Positions 23,900 to 32,699 are shown, numbered from the stretch's first letter. The stretch is 64,000 nt of DNA from Pseudomonadota bacterium (GCA_023417315.1 JAEZFW010000083.1:124001-188000); one strand, 5' to 3'. The notes: generated by a model not told the origin, from the letters alone. Translations and numbers: made by a program.

Positions 23900-24385
23900 A
23901 TGACGAACGACCTCGCGACGCAGCTCGATGCCTTCGATTTGGCGATCCTCGCGCGCTATCAGAGCGACATTCGCCGTGCCGCTGAAACGATCGGAGCAGA
24001 GGTTGGCTTGTCTGCCGCAGCCGTGCAGAGGCGGTTGAAACGCCTGCGCGAGCAGAACGTGATCGAGGCTGAGATTGCGAAGATTGCGCCGAAAGCAGCG
24101 GGCTTTCCGGTGACTTGCCTGGTCAGCGTCGACATCGATCGAGAAGGCGCGGCAGAAATCGCTCGCTTCAAGTCGCGAATGCTGGCCTCGCCTCAGGTGC
24201 AGCAGTGCTATTACGTGACGGGTCCGACGGATTTCGTGCTGGTCGTGTTAGCACGCGATCTGGGTGACTACGAAGCATTCACCCGCGAGTATCTACTTGC
24301 CGATTCGAACGTGCGCAGCTTCACGACACACGTCGTGCTCGAATCGGCGAAGGTGGGCCTCGAGGTGCCACTTCAACCGAAGTGA
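23900..24385 (+). CDS. Lrp/AsnC family transcriptional regulator
   Basis: This 161-residue regulator has an N-terminal winged helix-turn-helix (residues 10-55, LDAFDLAILARYQSDIRRAAETIGAEVGLSAAAVQRRLKRLREQNVI) and a C-terminal ligand-binding RAM domain (VQQCYYVTGPTDFVLVVLARDLGDYEAFTREYL). Lrp/AsnC proteins form dimers to hexadecamers and sense amino acids. It is divergent from the PLP-dependent enzyme gene and probably controls that gene and itself. It ends 16 bp from the convergent hybrid kinase. A second regulator of the family, divergent from alanine dehydrogenase, lies at 33960-34421. Confidence 0.93.
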   Translation: MTNDLATQLDAFDLAILARYQSDIRRAAETIGAEVGLSAAAVQRRLKRLREQNVIEAEIAKIAPKAAGFPVTCLVSVDIDREGAAEIARFKSRMLASPQVQQCYYVTGPTDFVLVVLARDLGDYEAFTREYLLADSNVRSFTTHVVLESAKVGLEVPLQPK

Positions 24386-24401
24386 GGGCGATGGGAACCG
24401 T

Positions 24402-26879
24402 TCAACGCTCGGCAAGCATGCGCTCGATCGCAGCGAAGTCGGCGGGTTTGATCAGATGGCGATCGAATCCCGCCTCGCGAGAGCGTTCGCGATCGCTCGG
24501 CTGACCATATCCAGTGAGGGCGACGAGCAGCGCGCCGCGTGCACCATCCAGCTTACGCAAGCGCTGCGCCACCTCGTAACCATCCATCCCTGGCAAGCCG
24601 ATGTCCACGAAGATGGCATCGAGCGGCTGGGCTTCCGCCGCTCGCAGCGCCTGCTCGCCGTCGAACGCGACGAGCACCGAATGACCGGAGGTCTGCAGGA
24701 GTAACGAGAGGCTGTGGGCCGCATCCGCGTTGTCATCGATCACCAAGATCTTGCGCGCTCGCGGCGCCGGTATCGTGGCAACGCTCTGCTCTCCGCTCGC
24801 ATCGAAGTCGGTTGGGTGCAGAAGCGGCAATCGCACCGTGAATGTGCTGCCGTGTCCTAATGTGCTCTCCACGCCCACCGACCCGCCGTGCATCGCCAAC
24901 AGACGCTGCACGAGAGACAAACCGATCCCGAGCCCACCTTGCGAGCGATCGAGCGTACGCCGACCTTGGGCGAACAAATCGAACACGTGCGGCAGCAAGT
25001 CCGGTTCCATGCCGATCCCCGTGTCCCGCACGCGCACGATTGCCTCGTTCGCATCCCGCGTGAGCTCGACATCGATCCGCCCGCCTTCATCTGTGTATTT
25101 CGCAGCGTTGCTGAGCAGGTTCACGAACACCTGCTCGAGCCGCGCGGCGTCCGCCTCGATCCATATCGATTGACGCGAGCTCGTGACGCTCAAGGTATGG
25201 CGATGTTTGTCGATCATCGGCCGCACCGTTTCGATGGCTCGATCGAGGATGTCATCGAGTGACACACGCTGGGCCTGCAGCTGGATTCGGCCCGAGGTGA
25301 TGCGCGAGACTTCGAGCAGATCGTCGACGAGGCGCGCAAGGCGGCTCGCTTGCCGCTCTACGATCGCGCGTGCCTGCTCCTGAATGTCTGCGTCGGCGGA
25401 CGCGCGCTGCATGAGTGCCACTGCGTTAGTGATCGAGGACAGCGGATTGCGCAGCTCATGCGCGAGCATGGCAAGGAATTCGTCCTTGCGTCGATCCGCG
25501 TCTCGCAGCGCCGCCTCGGCGCGCTTGCGCTCGATTCCAACTGCAAGCTGCCGTGCGATCGTGACGCATAAATCGATCTCATCAGCGGTGAAGCGATGGG
25601 GTCGATCGAAGTATGTCATGAACTTGCCGATGAGCCGGCCGCTCGCAACGAGGGGGATGAACGCGAGGGCGAGGAGTCCTTCATCGAGAATGTTCGACTT
25701 CAAAGGCTCTTGGATGTCAGCCTCCCGCACGTCCTCGATATAGATAGGCGCCGGCGTCTTCGCGTGCATCGGCCACGGCGAATGTCCTTGCGCCACCTGC
25801 CGATACTCGGTGGACAATCGCACCCAACCGACGAACCGCATCGTGCCGCTTGTGTCTGTGAGCAAGATGGAGGCGCGATCGCACTGCACGGCGCTCATGA
25901 TCGCCTGCAGCGCGGCGTCGTAAATCTCTTCGACTGAATCCGTGCGCTGCAATCGATCGGTGAGCCTGTACAGAGCATCCTTCTGCCGCGCGCTCGCAGC
26001 GAGCGCGACTTCAGCACGCTTGCGCTCTGTGATGTCGATGAATGCGGCGACGGCCCCAGCCGGGCGCCCTTCTTCGTTCAGCAGCGGCGCCGCATTTCCG
26101 ATCCAATGTCGAACCCGGCCATCTGCGAATACGATGTCTTCTTCGAAGTTCGCTACTGCATCGCCTCGCGCAGCGCGCTGCACGGGCAGCTCGCTGGGTG
26201 AGAGCTCGACCCCTCGTGCCAACACCTTGAAGCTCGTAGGCGCCTGATCGGGCGGAGCGGATTTGGACACGTTCGCTCCTGAAGGCAAACCCAGGAGCTC
26301 GCGTCCGGTACGGTTCGTCCGAATGCTCCGACACTGTGCGTCGTCGGCGACGAATATGACGGCCGGCACCATTTCCATGATGCTCTCGAGCTCGCGGGCA
26401 CGAGCTCGCAAGGTGGCCTCCATTTGCTTGTGCGCTGTGATATCGACGAACGATATCGCAAGACCGGATTGCTGGATCGGCGCGACGCGAATGGTGTAGC
26501 AGCGCCCGGTGTGCTCAGCTCGGTGCTCGATCTCGATCGGCACGCGTTCCTGCATCGCGCGCTGATACTCGAGGTGCACGCGCGATCCGCGCAGGGTAGG
26601 AAACAGATCTTCCCAGTAATGCTGACCGAGAATCCGCTCGGTATCGAGTCCCGAATCACGAAGAAACTGGCGACAACACTCGTTGATGTAGACGAGCCGC
26701 CAGTTCTCATCGACGATCTGCACACAGGCGCTGATGCTCTCTAACGCGCGTCTGAGTGCATCGGCGCTCGTCGGCTCGACAGCGGCAGCGAACGACCGCG
26801 CTTCCGGCCGCGCTTCAGTCCCATCTCCTGACGATCCCGCTGCACTCACACGCTCTCCCTGTTCGGACTTCCGCGTCAT
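24402..26879 (-). CDS. Hybrid sensor histidine kinase (PAS-PAS-GAF-HisKA-HATPase-REC)
   Basis: This soluble 825-residue kinase is counted from the ATG at 26879; a GTG at 26915 is also possible, and neither has a good ribosome-binding site. Domains: PAS 1 (about 40-150, SACVQIVDENWRLVYINECC), PAS 2 (160-290, ending in the PAC motif AAFIDITERKRAE), GAF (310-450, CDRASILLTD, LALAFIPLVASGRLIGKFMTYF), HisKA with H474 in LAMLAHELRNPLSSI, ATPase (LLSNAAKYT, DTGIGME, GGLGIGLSLV) and a C-terminal receiver with D759 in FVDIGLPGMDG. It is the layout of soluble multi-signal kinases. No separate response regulator gene is adjacent. Confidence 0.9.
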   Translation of the reverse strand: MTRKSEQGERVSAAGSSGDGTEARPEARSFAAAVEPTSADALRRALESISACVQIVDENWRLVYINECCRQFLRDSGLDTERILGQHYWEDLFPTLRGSRVHLEYQRAMQERVPIEIEHRAEHTGRCYTIRVAPIQQSGLAISFVDITAHKQMEATLRARARELESIMEMVPAVIFVADDAQCRSIRTNRTGRELLGLPSGANVSKSAPPDQAPTSFKVLARGVELSPSELPVQRAARGDAVANFEEDIVFADGRVRHWIGNAAPLLNEEGRPAGAVAAFIDITERKRAEVALAASARQKDALYRLTDRLQRTDSVEEIYDAALQAIMSAVQCDRASILLTDTSGTMRFVGWVRLSTEYRQVAQGHSPWPMHAKTPAPIYIEDVREADIQEPLKSNILDEGLLALAFIPLVASGRLIGKFMTYFDRPHRFTADEIDLCVTIARQLAVGIERKRAEAALRDADRRKDEFLAMLAHELRNPLSSITNAVALMQRASADADIQEQARAIVERQASRLARLVDDLLEVSRITSGRIQLQAQRVSLDDILDRAIETVRPMIDKHRHTLSVTSSRQSIWIEADAARLEQVFVNLLSNAAKYTDEGGRIDVELTRDANEAIVRVRDTGIGMEPDLLPHVFDLFAQGRRTLDRSQGGLGIGLSLVQRLLAMHGGSVGVESTLGHGSTFTVRLPLLHPTDFDASGEQSVATIPAPRARKILVIDDNADAAHSLSLLLQTSGHSVLVAFDGEQALRAAEAQPLDAIFVDIGLPGMDGYEVAQRLRKLDGARGALLVALTGYGQPSDRERSREAGFDRHLIKPADFAAIERMLAER

Positions 26880-26963
26880 GTATCGAGGTAAGTCACTATG
26901 CCCGGTCTGGTGCACGTTCGGGATCAGGGATCGGAGGAATCCTGGAAGCGTCTCTTTGGGTCG

Positions 26964-27734
26964 TTATTCGCGAGCACCTGCACTGATCAGGCGCTTTCTC
27001 TGACTTAGGAGCAGATACGCTGCCCAAGCGATTGAGCCGAGGACGATCACGGCGCCTACTTTGTGGGCAAACCAGCCCAACGCGTGCGCGCCATGCGTGA
27101 CCCCGAGCTGATCCAGTAGGTAAATCCAGTCGTGGCCGCCCTCCTCGCCTGTTTGCCCCCCGAGGAGAATGAGTTGCGGATCGAGCGCATCGTAGACATA
27201 TGGCGCCACGTCCAACACGCTGACGCCCAGCAGCCATGTCCCCATCGCAGCTCCGAACGGATCGCGATTTCGCACCAAGAATGCCGTTGCGATGATCGCG
27301 GGCAACAGCAGCTGCGCAAGGGTGCCACCGAACACCATCATGAAATCGCCCAGAATACGAAACACGACGTGACCGGCTTCGTGAAAGACGAGCAATGGGC
27401 CATGCAGGAACGATGCGTTGATCTCTCCGGTTCGATAGTCGAGCAGGATCAACTTCGCACCCCACAGCGCGAAGATGGTGAGTAACACCGCTCGCCCGTA
27501 CAGCGAGGGCGGCGAGACATTCTCGGGCACGTGGAACATCAGCGCCCGCACGCGCGCCCAGAAGGATTCGATCGGCTCGCTAGATTCGAGTGTGCTTACC
27601 TCGTGCTCAGAGGATGCAATCGCAGCGACCTTCCCGAGAATGACCCCGCAGCTGGGACACGCTACAGGCAACGCTTGCTCGTCCGGAAGCGGCGCGTGCT
27701 CGCACTTGGGACATTGTTCGAAGAAACGCGGCAC
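26964..27734 (-). CDS. Zinc-ribbon membrane protein with HExxH motif
   Basis: This 256-residue protein starts with a zinc ribbon (C8, C11, C26, C29 in CPKC and CPSC). A polar linker leads to about five or six membrane segments (82-98, 112-130, 135-152, 160-180, 225-245). At 118-122, within or next to a membrane helix, is HEAGH, the HExxH metal motif used by site-2-protease-type and other zinc peptidases. A GGTLAQLLLPAIIATAFL segment follows. It may be an M50-like intramembrane or membrane-associated metalloprotease, but I do not see a clear second-motif NxxPxxxxDG, so activity is inference. The start is a GTG with no good ribosome-binding site. Two rhomboid proteases lie within the next 6 kb. 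Confidence 0.72.
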   Translation of the reverse strand: MPRFFEQCPKCEHAPLPDEQALPVACPSCGVILGKVAAIASSEHEVSTLESSEPIESFWARVRALMFHVPENVSPPSLYGRAVLLTIFALWGAKLILLDYRTGEINASFLHGPLLVFHEAGHVVFRILGDFMMVFGGTLAQLLLPAIIATAFLVRNRDPFGAAMGTWLLGVSVLDVAPYVYDALDPQLILLGGQTGEEGGHDWIYLLDQLGVTHGAHALGWFAHKVGAVIVLGSIAWAAYLLLSQRKRLISAGARE

Positions 27735-27753
27735 TGGGGCGGAGGGAAGTTCT

Positions 27754-27827
27754 TAGTTGTCAGTTGTTAGTGGTTAGCGATTGCACCGCCGACTCTAGAC
27801 TAACCACTAACCACTAACCGCTAACCA
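27754..27827. repeat. 7-bp-word inverted repeat (CTAACCA)
   Basis: The right arm has four tandem 7-bp words (CTAACCA, CTAACCA, CTAACCG, CTAACCA; 27800-27827). The left arm has the complementary-type words TAGTTGT, CAGTTGT, TAGTGGT (27754-27774). The core of 22 bp is not repeated. It lies between the rhomboid and zinc-ribbon genes, which run in the same direction. Confidence 0.85.
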
Positions 27828-27838
27828 CTTCTCTCCTT

Positions 27839-28531
27839 TCAGCTCCAAGGCGAGCGAAGTGCGAAGCGCTTTTGCTTGAATACCGGGATGAGCACCATCC
27901 CCGCAATGAACCCGCCGATATGCGCGCGGAATGCGACCCCACCCTGGCCGGGCGTGGTCATGAGCTGACTGAAAAGCTGCAGACCGAACCAGAGCACGAG
28001 AACGATGCCTGCTGGAATGCGGACCGTATGCAAGATGAAACCGAACGGAATGGCGACTAGCACGCGCGCATGCGGATAGAGCAATAGATAAGCACCGAGC
28101 ACGCCGGAGATCGCACCGCTTGCGCCCACCATCGGGATGGTCGACTGCGGCTCCGGCAGTGCCTGGGCGAATACTGCCGCGAGTCCGCACAGGATGTAGA
28201 ACACGACGAACCGCACGTGGCCCATGCTGTCTTCGACGTTGTCGCCGAAGATCCATAGATAAAGCATGTTGCCGATCAGGTGCATCCATCCGCCATGCAT
28301 GAACATCGACGTCAAAGTCGTCATGGAGGGCGGCACGATCGCGAGCTCAGGAGGCAGCTCACCGAGCCCAAGCAACACAGCAGGGATCACCCCCAATGCA
28401 AATATTGCCTGCTGACCGCGCTCTGGACCGAGCGAAAACTGCCACAGAAAGACGAGCACGCACAGCACGACGAAGGTAATCGTCACGAGTGGCTTGATCG
28501 TCGAGGGATTGTCGTCGCGCAGCGGGATCAT
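27839..28531 (-). CDS. Rhomboid family intramembrane serine protease
   Basis: Rhomboids cleave membrane-spanning substrates within the bilayer. The ATG at 28531 gives the familiar N-terminus MIPLRDDNPST; the frame is open to 28567. Six or seven membrane helices are visible. The first loop has the family motif FMHGGWMHLIGNMLYLWIFGDNVED, the catalytic serine lies in GASGAISGVLGAYLLLYP, and the catalytic histidine in AHIGGFIAGM. Length (230 residues) is usual for bacterial members. Substrates are not known. The protein differs from the second rhomboid at 31974-32585, so they are not a recent duplication. Confidence 0.93.
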   Translation of the reverse strand: MIPLRDDNPSTIKPLVTITFVVLCVLVFLWQFSLGPERGQQAIFALGVIPAVLLGLGELPPELAIVPPSMTTLTSMFMHGGWMHLIGNMLYLWIFGDNVEDSMGHVRFVVFYILCGLAAVFAQALPEPQSTIPMVGASGAISGVLGAYLLLYPHARVLVAIPFGFILHTVRIPAGIVLVLWFGLQLFSQLMTTPGQGGVAFRAHIGGFIAGMVLIPVFKQKRFALRSPWS

Positions 28532-28580
28532 CGCCGCTAGCGTGAAGTGCGCGCGCGAGTTGGTCAACTCTCTGCCTGAC

Positions 28581-28745
28581 GGGCCAACTGGCCACTGGCA
28601 AACTGGCCACTGGCCACTGGTCAGAACAAGAAACGATGCGCCGAAAGGTCAGCGCGTGCTCGCACGTACACCACCTATGATGTCGCGGTAAGCATGGGCT
28701 GCAGTCTTGAGCGTGTCTAGCCAGGGGCCAGTTGACCAGTTGGCC
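28581..28745. repeat. 7-bp-word inverted repeat (CCACTGG)
   Basis: The left arm (28581-28624) is made of CCACTGG, CCAACTGG and CAAACTGG words in tandem. The right arm (28717-28745) carries the complement (GGCCAGTTGACCAGTTGGCC). About 92 bp of non-repeated core separate them. The element ends 8 bp before the 3' end of the aldo/keto reductase gene and lies upstream of the rhomboid gene. Confidence 0.8.
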
Positions 28746-28752
28746 GTGTGAC

Positions 28753-29784
28753 TCACACCGGCGGTGGATTGCGTTTCGTGAATCCGCGCTGGTGCCAATA
28801 TGGATACGGCAGCGTCACCGCACTTGCCGCATCCAGTTGCTTGATGTGCTCGGGCGCGAGTTGCCAGCCCACTGCCCCTAAGTTTTGCCGCAGTTGTTCT
28901 TCGGTGCGGGCGCCGACGATCACACTCGCGACACTCGGACGCTGCAGCAGCCAATTGATCGCGATCTGCGGTACGGTCTTGCCGGTGTCCTTTGCAACCT
29001 GATCGAGGGCGTCGACGACGCGATATAGATGCTCGTCCGATATCGGTGGGCCGCCCTCGACCGTCGCGCGGTTGCGCAGACGGGTCGTCTCCGGCAACGG
29101 TTGACCGCGGCGAATCTTGCCTGTGAGGCGACCCCAGCCGAGCGGACTCCAGACGATCGTTCCCACCTTCTGATCGAGCGCCAGAGGCATGAGCTCCCAT
29201 TCGTAATCGCGACCGAGCAAGGAGTAGTACGCTTGATGTGCCACATGTCTGACCCAGCCATGGCGATCGGAAATGGCGAGCGACTTCATGAGATGCCACC
29301 CGGAGAAGTTCGAGCAGCCGATGTAGCGAATTTTGCCTGCGCGCACGAGATCATCGAGGGTGCGCAGCGCTTCTTCGATCGGTGTCGTCGCATCGAAGGC
29401 ATGCAACTGAAACAGATCGATGTAGTCCGTCCCGAGCCGACGCAGACTGGCCTCGACAGCTCTCAACAGCGCATAACGTGACGAGCCGACATCGTTCGGC
29501 CCTGACCCAACCGTGAAGGTGGCCTTGGTCGAGATGATGACTTGGTCGCGACGGCCACGAATTGCTTGCCCGAGGATTTCTTCGGCCGCCCCACCTGAGT
29601 ACACATCGGCCGAATCGAACATGTTCAACCCCGCCTCGAGACACACATCGACCAGCCGCGTCGCTTGGCTCACATCCACTTCCCCGAATCCGCGGAAGAA
29701 ATCGCCGCGACCGCCGAAGCCGCCCGTTCCGAAGCTGAGCGCGGGAATCTTGAAGCCAGAGGCTCCGAGTTGTCTGTGTTCCAT
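28753..29784 (-). CDS. Aldo/keto reductase
   Basis: This NADPH-dependent (beta/alpha)8-barrel oxidoreductase of 343 residues has the family tetrad: D in NMFDSADVY, Y in the same motif, K in IISTKATF and H in LFQLHAFD. The AKR signature GTDYIDLFQLH and the C-terminal NADP-binding region ASVIVGARTEEQLRQNLGAVGWQL are present. It resembles the general YajO/Tas-like subgroup acting on varied aldehydes, and the natural substrate is unknown. The start ATG at 29784 is directly followed upstream by an inverted 8-bp-word repeat that occupies most of the space before the divergent transporter gene. Confidence 0.92.
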   Translation of the reverse strand: MEHRQLGASGFKIPALSFGTGGFGGRGDFFRGFGEVDVSQATRLVDVCLEAGLNMFDSADVYSGGAAEEILGQAIRGRRDQVIISTKATFTVGSGPNDVGSSRYALLRAVEASLRRLGTDYIDLFQLHAFDATTPIEEALRTLDDLVRAGKIRYIGCSNFSGWHLMKSLAISDRHGWVRHVAHQAYYSLLGRDYEWELMPLALDQKVGTIVWSPLGWGRLTGKIRRGQPLPETTRLRNRATVEGGPPISDEHLYRVVDALDQVAKDTGKTVPQIAINWLLQRPSVASVIVGARTEEQLRQNLGAVGWQLAPEHIKQLDAASAVTLPYPYWHQRGFTKRNPPPV

Positions 29785-29797
29785 GGTTAAGGACGAC

Positions 29798-29927
29798 GTG
29801 ACGAAGTGATGGGGTGACAGAGTGACGAAGTCAGAAGGACAGCGCTCACCACAGAAGATTGAGGTTCGCTTTGTCGCAGGTCAATAGGTCGTGCCGGCCT
29901 GCCTTCGTCACTCCGTCACTCCGTCAC
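29798..29927. repeat. 8-bp-word inverted repeat (GTGACGAA)
   Basis: The left arm has GTGACGAA, GTGATGGG, GTGACAGA, GTGACGAA, then GTCAGAAG (29798-29837). The right arm has TTCGTCAC, TCCGTCAC, TCCGTCAC (29904-29927). The core is 66 bp. It lies between the divergent reductase and transporter genes and so overlaps their promoter region. The same words form the element at 46994-47156, with a different core. Confidence 0.85.
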
Positions 29928-29977
29928 TTGTCCATCCGATATGATGTTGGCAAGAACGACAACTCCAGCGAAACCTC

Positions 29978-31855
29978 ATGGCTTCTACCGGTCAGTTCAA
30001 GCTCCTGAGTCAGCGCCGCTTCCTTCCCTTCTTCGGCGCACAAGCACTGGGAGCCTTCAACGACAACGTCTACAAGAACGTTCTCGTGATTCTGGCTGCG
30101 TTTCAGACGGCGAGTTACACGACGATGGAACCGCAGATCCTCGCCAATGTTTCGACTGCGCTCTTCATTCTGCCTTTCGTTCTATTCTCCGGAATCGCGG
30201 GACAACTTGCGGACCGCTATGACAAGGCCCTCGTGCTCAAGAGCGTAAAGGCTGCTGAGATCGCGATGATGCTGCTCGCGGCCGTCGGATTCGCCGCCAA
30301 GAGCATCGAAGTCCTGCTCGCTGCTTTGTTCCTGATGGGCACTCACTCGGCATTCTTCGCACCGGCGAAGTACGGCATGCTGCCTGAAGTGCTGCGCGAT
30401 TCCGAGCTCGTCGGCGGCAACGCCATGATCGAAACCGGTACGTTTCTCGCCATTCTGCTTGGGACGCTCGTGGCCGGCCTGCTCGCGATCGGCGCTAGCA
30501 CGAGTGCGATCTCGACTATTCTGATCGGGATCGCCGTCGCCGGATTCGCCGCGAGCCTAGCGATCCCCAGCCTCCGTCCCGCCGCGCCCGAGCTCAAGAT
30601 CGACTGGAAACCTTGGAGCTCCACTTGGAGCAATATCCGCGCTGCGCGCGAGTCGCGCGTCGTATTTCTGTCGATCCTGGGTATCTCGTGGTTCTGGTTC
30701 TACGGCGCGCTCGTCTTGACGCAGATTCCGCTCTACGCCAAGAACGTCCTTGGCGGAAGCGAAGAGGTCGTCACGCTGCTGCTCGTGATGTTCTCGATTG
30801 GGGTGGGTATCGGTTCACTGCTGTGCGAACGCCTCTCGGGCCGGCAAGTCGAGATCGGACTCGTGCCGTTCGGCTCGCTTGGGCTCACGATCTTCGCAGT
30901 CGATCTGTACTTCGCCACGCCTCGCTCGCCTTTCGGCGCCGCACTCACTGCCGCTCAATTCATCGAGCAGCAGGGCGCGTGGCGGATCTTGCTCGACACT
31001 GGCTTGGTGGGATTGTTTGGCGGCCTCTTCATCGTGCCGCTCTACGCGATCGTGCAGCAGCGCGCTCGACGCGAGGCCATGTCGCGCATCATCGGCGCGA
31101 ACAATATTCTCAATGCGCTGTTCATGGTCGCCGCGGCGGCACTCGCCGCCCTCGCGCTCGAGGCAGGCCTCACCATTCCGCAGTTGATCCTGCTCAATGC
31201 CGCGCTCAACGCGTTCGTCGCGCTCTACATCTATGGGCTCGTGCCGGAGTTCTTGCTGCGCTTCTTCGCCTGGCTGCTCGTCAATTTCATCTACCGCTTG
31301 GAGCGCCATGGTGTCGAGAACATCCCGGAGAAAGGTCCTGCGCTTCTCATCTGCAATCACGTCGGTTATGCCGATGCAATCGTGATCTCGGCGAGTTGCT
31401 CGCGACCGATCCGCTTCATCATGGAGAGCAGCATCTTCAAGATTCCAGTCCTGAGCACGATCTTCCGCGGCATGAAAGCGATTCCCGTCGCACCGGCGAA
31501 ACAAGATCCCGTCGTGTACGAACGCGCGTTCGAAATCGTTGCCGAAGAGCTTCGGCGCGGCAATCTCGTGTGCATCTTCCCCGAAGGACGACTCACTCCC
31601 GACGGCGAAGTACAGGAGTTTCGGGCGGGCATGCTGCGCATCCTGAACGAGACGCCCGTTCCGGTGATCCCAATGGCGCTCTCGGGCCTGTGGGACTCGA
31701 TGTTCTCACGCAAGTACAAGGCGCTCTGGAAACGATGGCCGCGACGCTTCTGGCCGAAGATCACGCTACGGGTCGGAACGACCATACCCGCATCCGAAGC
31801 GCACCTCGATAGACTGCGCGCGGAAGTCGTCAATCTCAGGGGCAACGAACCTTAG
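29978..31855 (+). CDS. LplT-like MFS transporter fused to a PlsC-type acyltransferase
   Basis: This inner-membrane protein has two parts. Residues 1-420 are a 12-helix MFS transporter of the lysophospholipid flippase (LplT) type (RRFLPFFGAQALGAFNDNVYKNVL). Residues 430-625 are a 1-acyl-glycerophosphate acyltransferase with HX4D (NHVGYAD, near H461) and FPEGRLTPDGEVQEF. It probably imports lysophospholipids and re-acylates them. In E. coli LplT works with Aas, and some bacteria carry LplT-PlsC-AMP-ligase fusions. Here the protein ends right after the PlsC domain, so the acyl-ACP synthetase part is missing, and the acyl donor must come from elsewhere. The start ATG at 29978 fits the MFS N-terminus. 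Confidence 0.9.
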   Translation: MASTGQFKLLSQRRFLPFFGAQALGAFNDNVYKNVLVILAAFQTASYTTMEPQILANVSTALFILPFVLFSGIAGQLADRYDKALVLKSVKAAEIAMMLLAAVGFAAKSIEVLLAALFLMGTHSAFFAPAKYGMLPEVLRDSELVGGNAMIETGTFLAILLGTLVAGLLAIGASTSAISTILIGIAVAGFAASLAIPSLRPAAPELKIDWKPWSSTWSNIRAARESRVVFLSILGISWFWFYGALVLTQIPLYAKNVLGGSEEVVTLLLVMFSIGVGIGSLLCERLSGRQVEIGLVPFGSLGLTIFAVDLYFATPRSPFGAALTAAQFIEQQGAWRILLDTGLVGLFGGLFIVPLYAIVQQRARREAMSRIIGANNILNALFMVAAAALAALALEAGLTIPQLILLNAALNAFVALYIYGLVPEFLLRFFAWLLVNFIYRLERHGVENIPEKGPALLICNHVGYADAIVISASCSRPIRFIMESSIFKIPVLSTIFRGMKAIPVAPAKQDPVVYERAFEIVAEELRRGNLVCIFPEGRLTPDGEVQEFRAGMLRILNETPVPVIPMALSGLWDSMFSRKYKALWKRWPRRFWPKITLRVGTTIPASEAHLDRLRAEVVNLRGNEP

Positions 31856-31875
31856 CCGAGAAGGAGGCAGGAGTG

Positions 31876-31942
31876 ACCACAAAGAACACAAAAAGGAGAA
31901 GACTCTACGTCCGACTTTGTGTTCTATGTGTTCTTTGTGGTT
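31876..31942. repeat. 9-bp-word inverted repeat / terminator-like hairpin
   Basis: The right arm has TTTGTGTTC, TATGTGTTC, TTTGTGGTT (31916-31942). The left arm carries the complement ACCACAAAG, AACACAAAA (31876-31893). The core is 22 bp. It sits between the convergent transporter and rhomboid genes and could terminate both. Confidence 0.8.
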
Positions 31943-31973
31943 GCTCTATCTCTGGTGATTGCTCTTCTCGCAT

Positions 31974-32585
31974 TCACCATTTCGATGATCGCGTGATGCC
32001 GCGGCCCTGGCTTCGCCAGTAGCGGATGAGCACGAAACCCGTGGCCATGCCGCCGATGTGCGCGAAGTGCGCGATGCCCGACATTGTTTGTGTGATGCCC
32101 AGATAGAGCTCCAACACGCCGTAGAGCGTGACGAAGAGCCACGCAGGCATCGGAATCGGCGGGAAGATCAACATGATCATGCGCTTCGGGTAGGCCATCC
32201 CGAACGCGAGCAGCAAACCGAATACGGCGCCCGATGCACCCACCGTCGCTGCGGGCGGCAAGCCGGTTTGCGACATGACGATCATATGCATGAGCGCCGC
32301 GCCCACGACGCATGCCATGTAGTAGATCAGGTAACGCTTCGAGCCGAACAGCCGCTCGATCTCCGAGCCGAACATGTACAGCGCGAACATGTTGAAGAAC
32401 AAGTGCATCCAGTTGCCGTGCAAGAACCCGTACGTGACGATCTGCCACGGGCGAAACAACTCGGTTCCCGGCGGCCACAGCGCGAACCACCAGCCGAGCG
32501 TGGGGCCAAGCAAGATTTGCAACAGGAAAATGCCAACGTTGGCGATCAGCAGCGCTTTGTTGACTGGGGTGATACGGTCGAGCAT
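31974..32585 (-). CDS. Rhomboid family intramembrane serine protease (second copy)
   Basis: This 203-residue membrane protein has six helices with the rhomboid hallmarks: FLHGNWMHLFFNMFALYMFGSEIERLFG in the first loop, catalytic serine in GASGAVFGLLLAFGMAYP, and catalytic histidine in AHIGGMATGF. The short form without extra domains is common in proteobacteria. Substrates are unknown. The gene is convergent with the LplT-PlsC fusion and downstream of alanine dehydrogenase, from which it is separated by that gene's terminator. Confidence 0.93.
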   Translation of the reverse strand: MLDRITPVNKALLIANVGIFLLQILLGPTLGWWFALWPPGTELFRPWQIVTYGFLHGNWMHLFFNMFALYMFGSEIERLFGSKRYLIYYMACVVGAALMHMIVMSQTGLPPAATVGASGAVFGLLLAFGMAYPKRMIMLIFPPIPMPAWLFVTLYGVLELYLGITQTMSGIAHFAHIGGMATGFVLIRYWRSQGRGITRSSKW

Positions 32586-32630
32586 TACGACGCTATTGTA
32601 GACGACCTTCGCCTTTTCAACCGCGATCGG

Positions 32631-32656
32631 AAAAAAAGCCCGCTGTACGCGGGCTT
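32631..32656 (-). terminator. Rho-independent terminator of ald
   Basis: On the minus strand, perfect 8-bp arms (AAGCCCGC and GCGGGCTT) around a 5-base loop are followed by a run of seven Ts. It lies 44 bp downstream of the ald stop codon and is the clearest intrinsic terminator in the window. Confidence 0.88.
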
Positions 32657-32699
32657 CGAGCTGAGGAGAACAGCCTCTCGAAAAAAGTTCCTCGAATCG

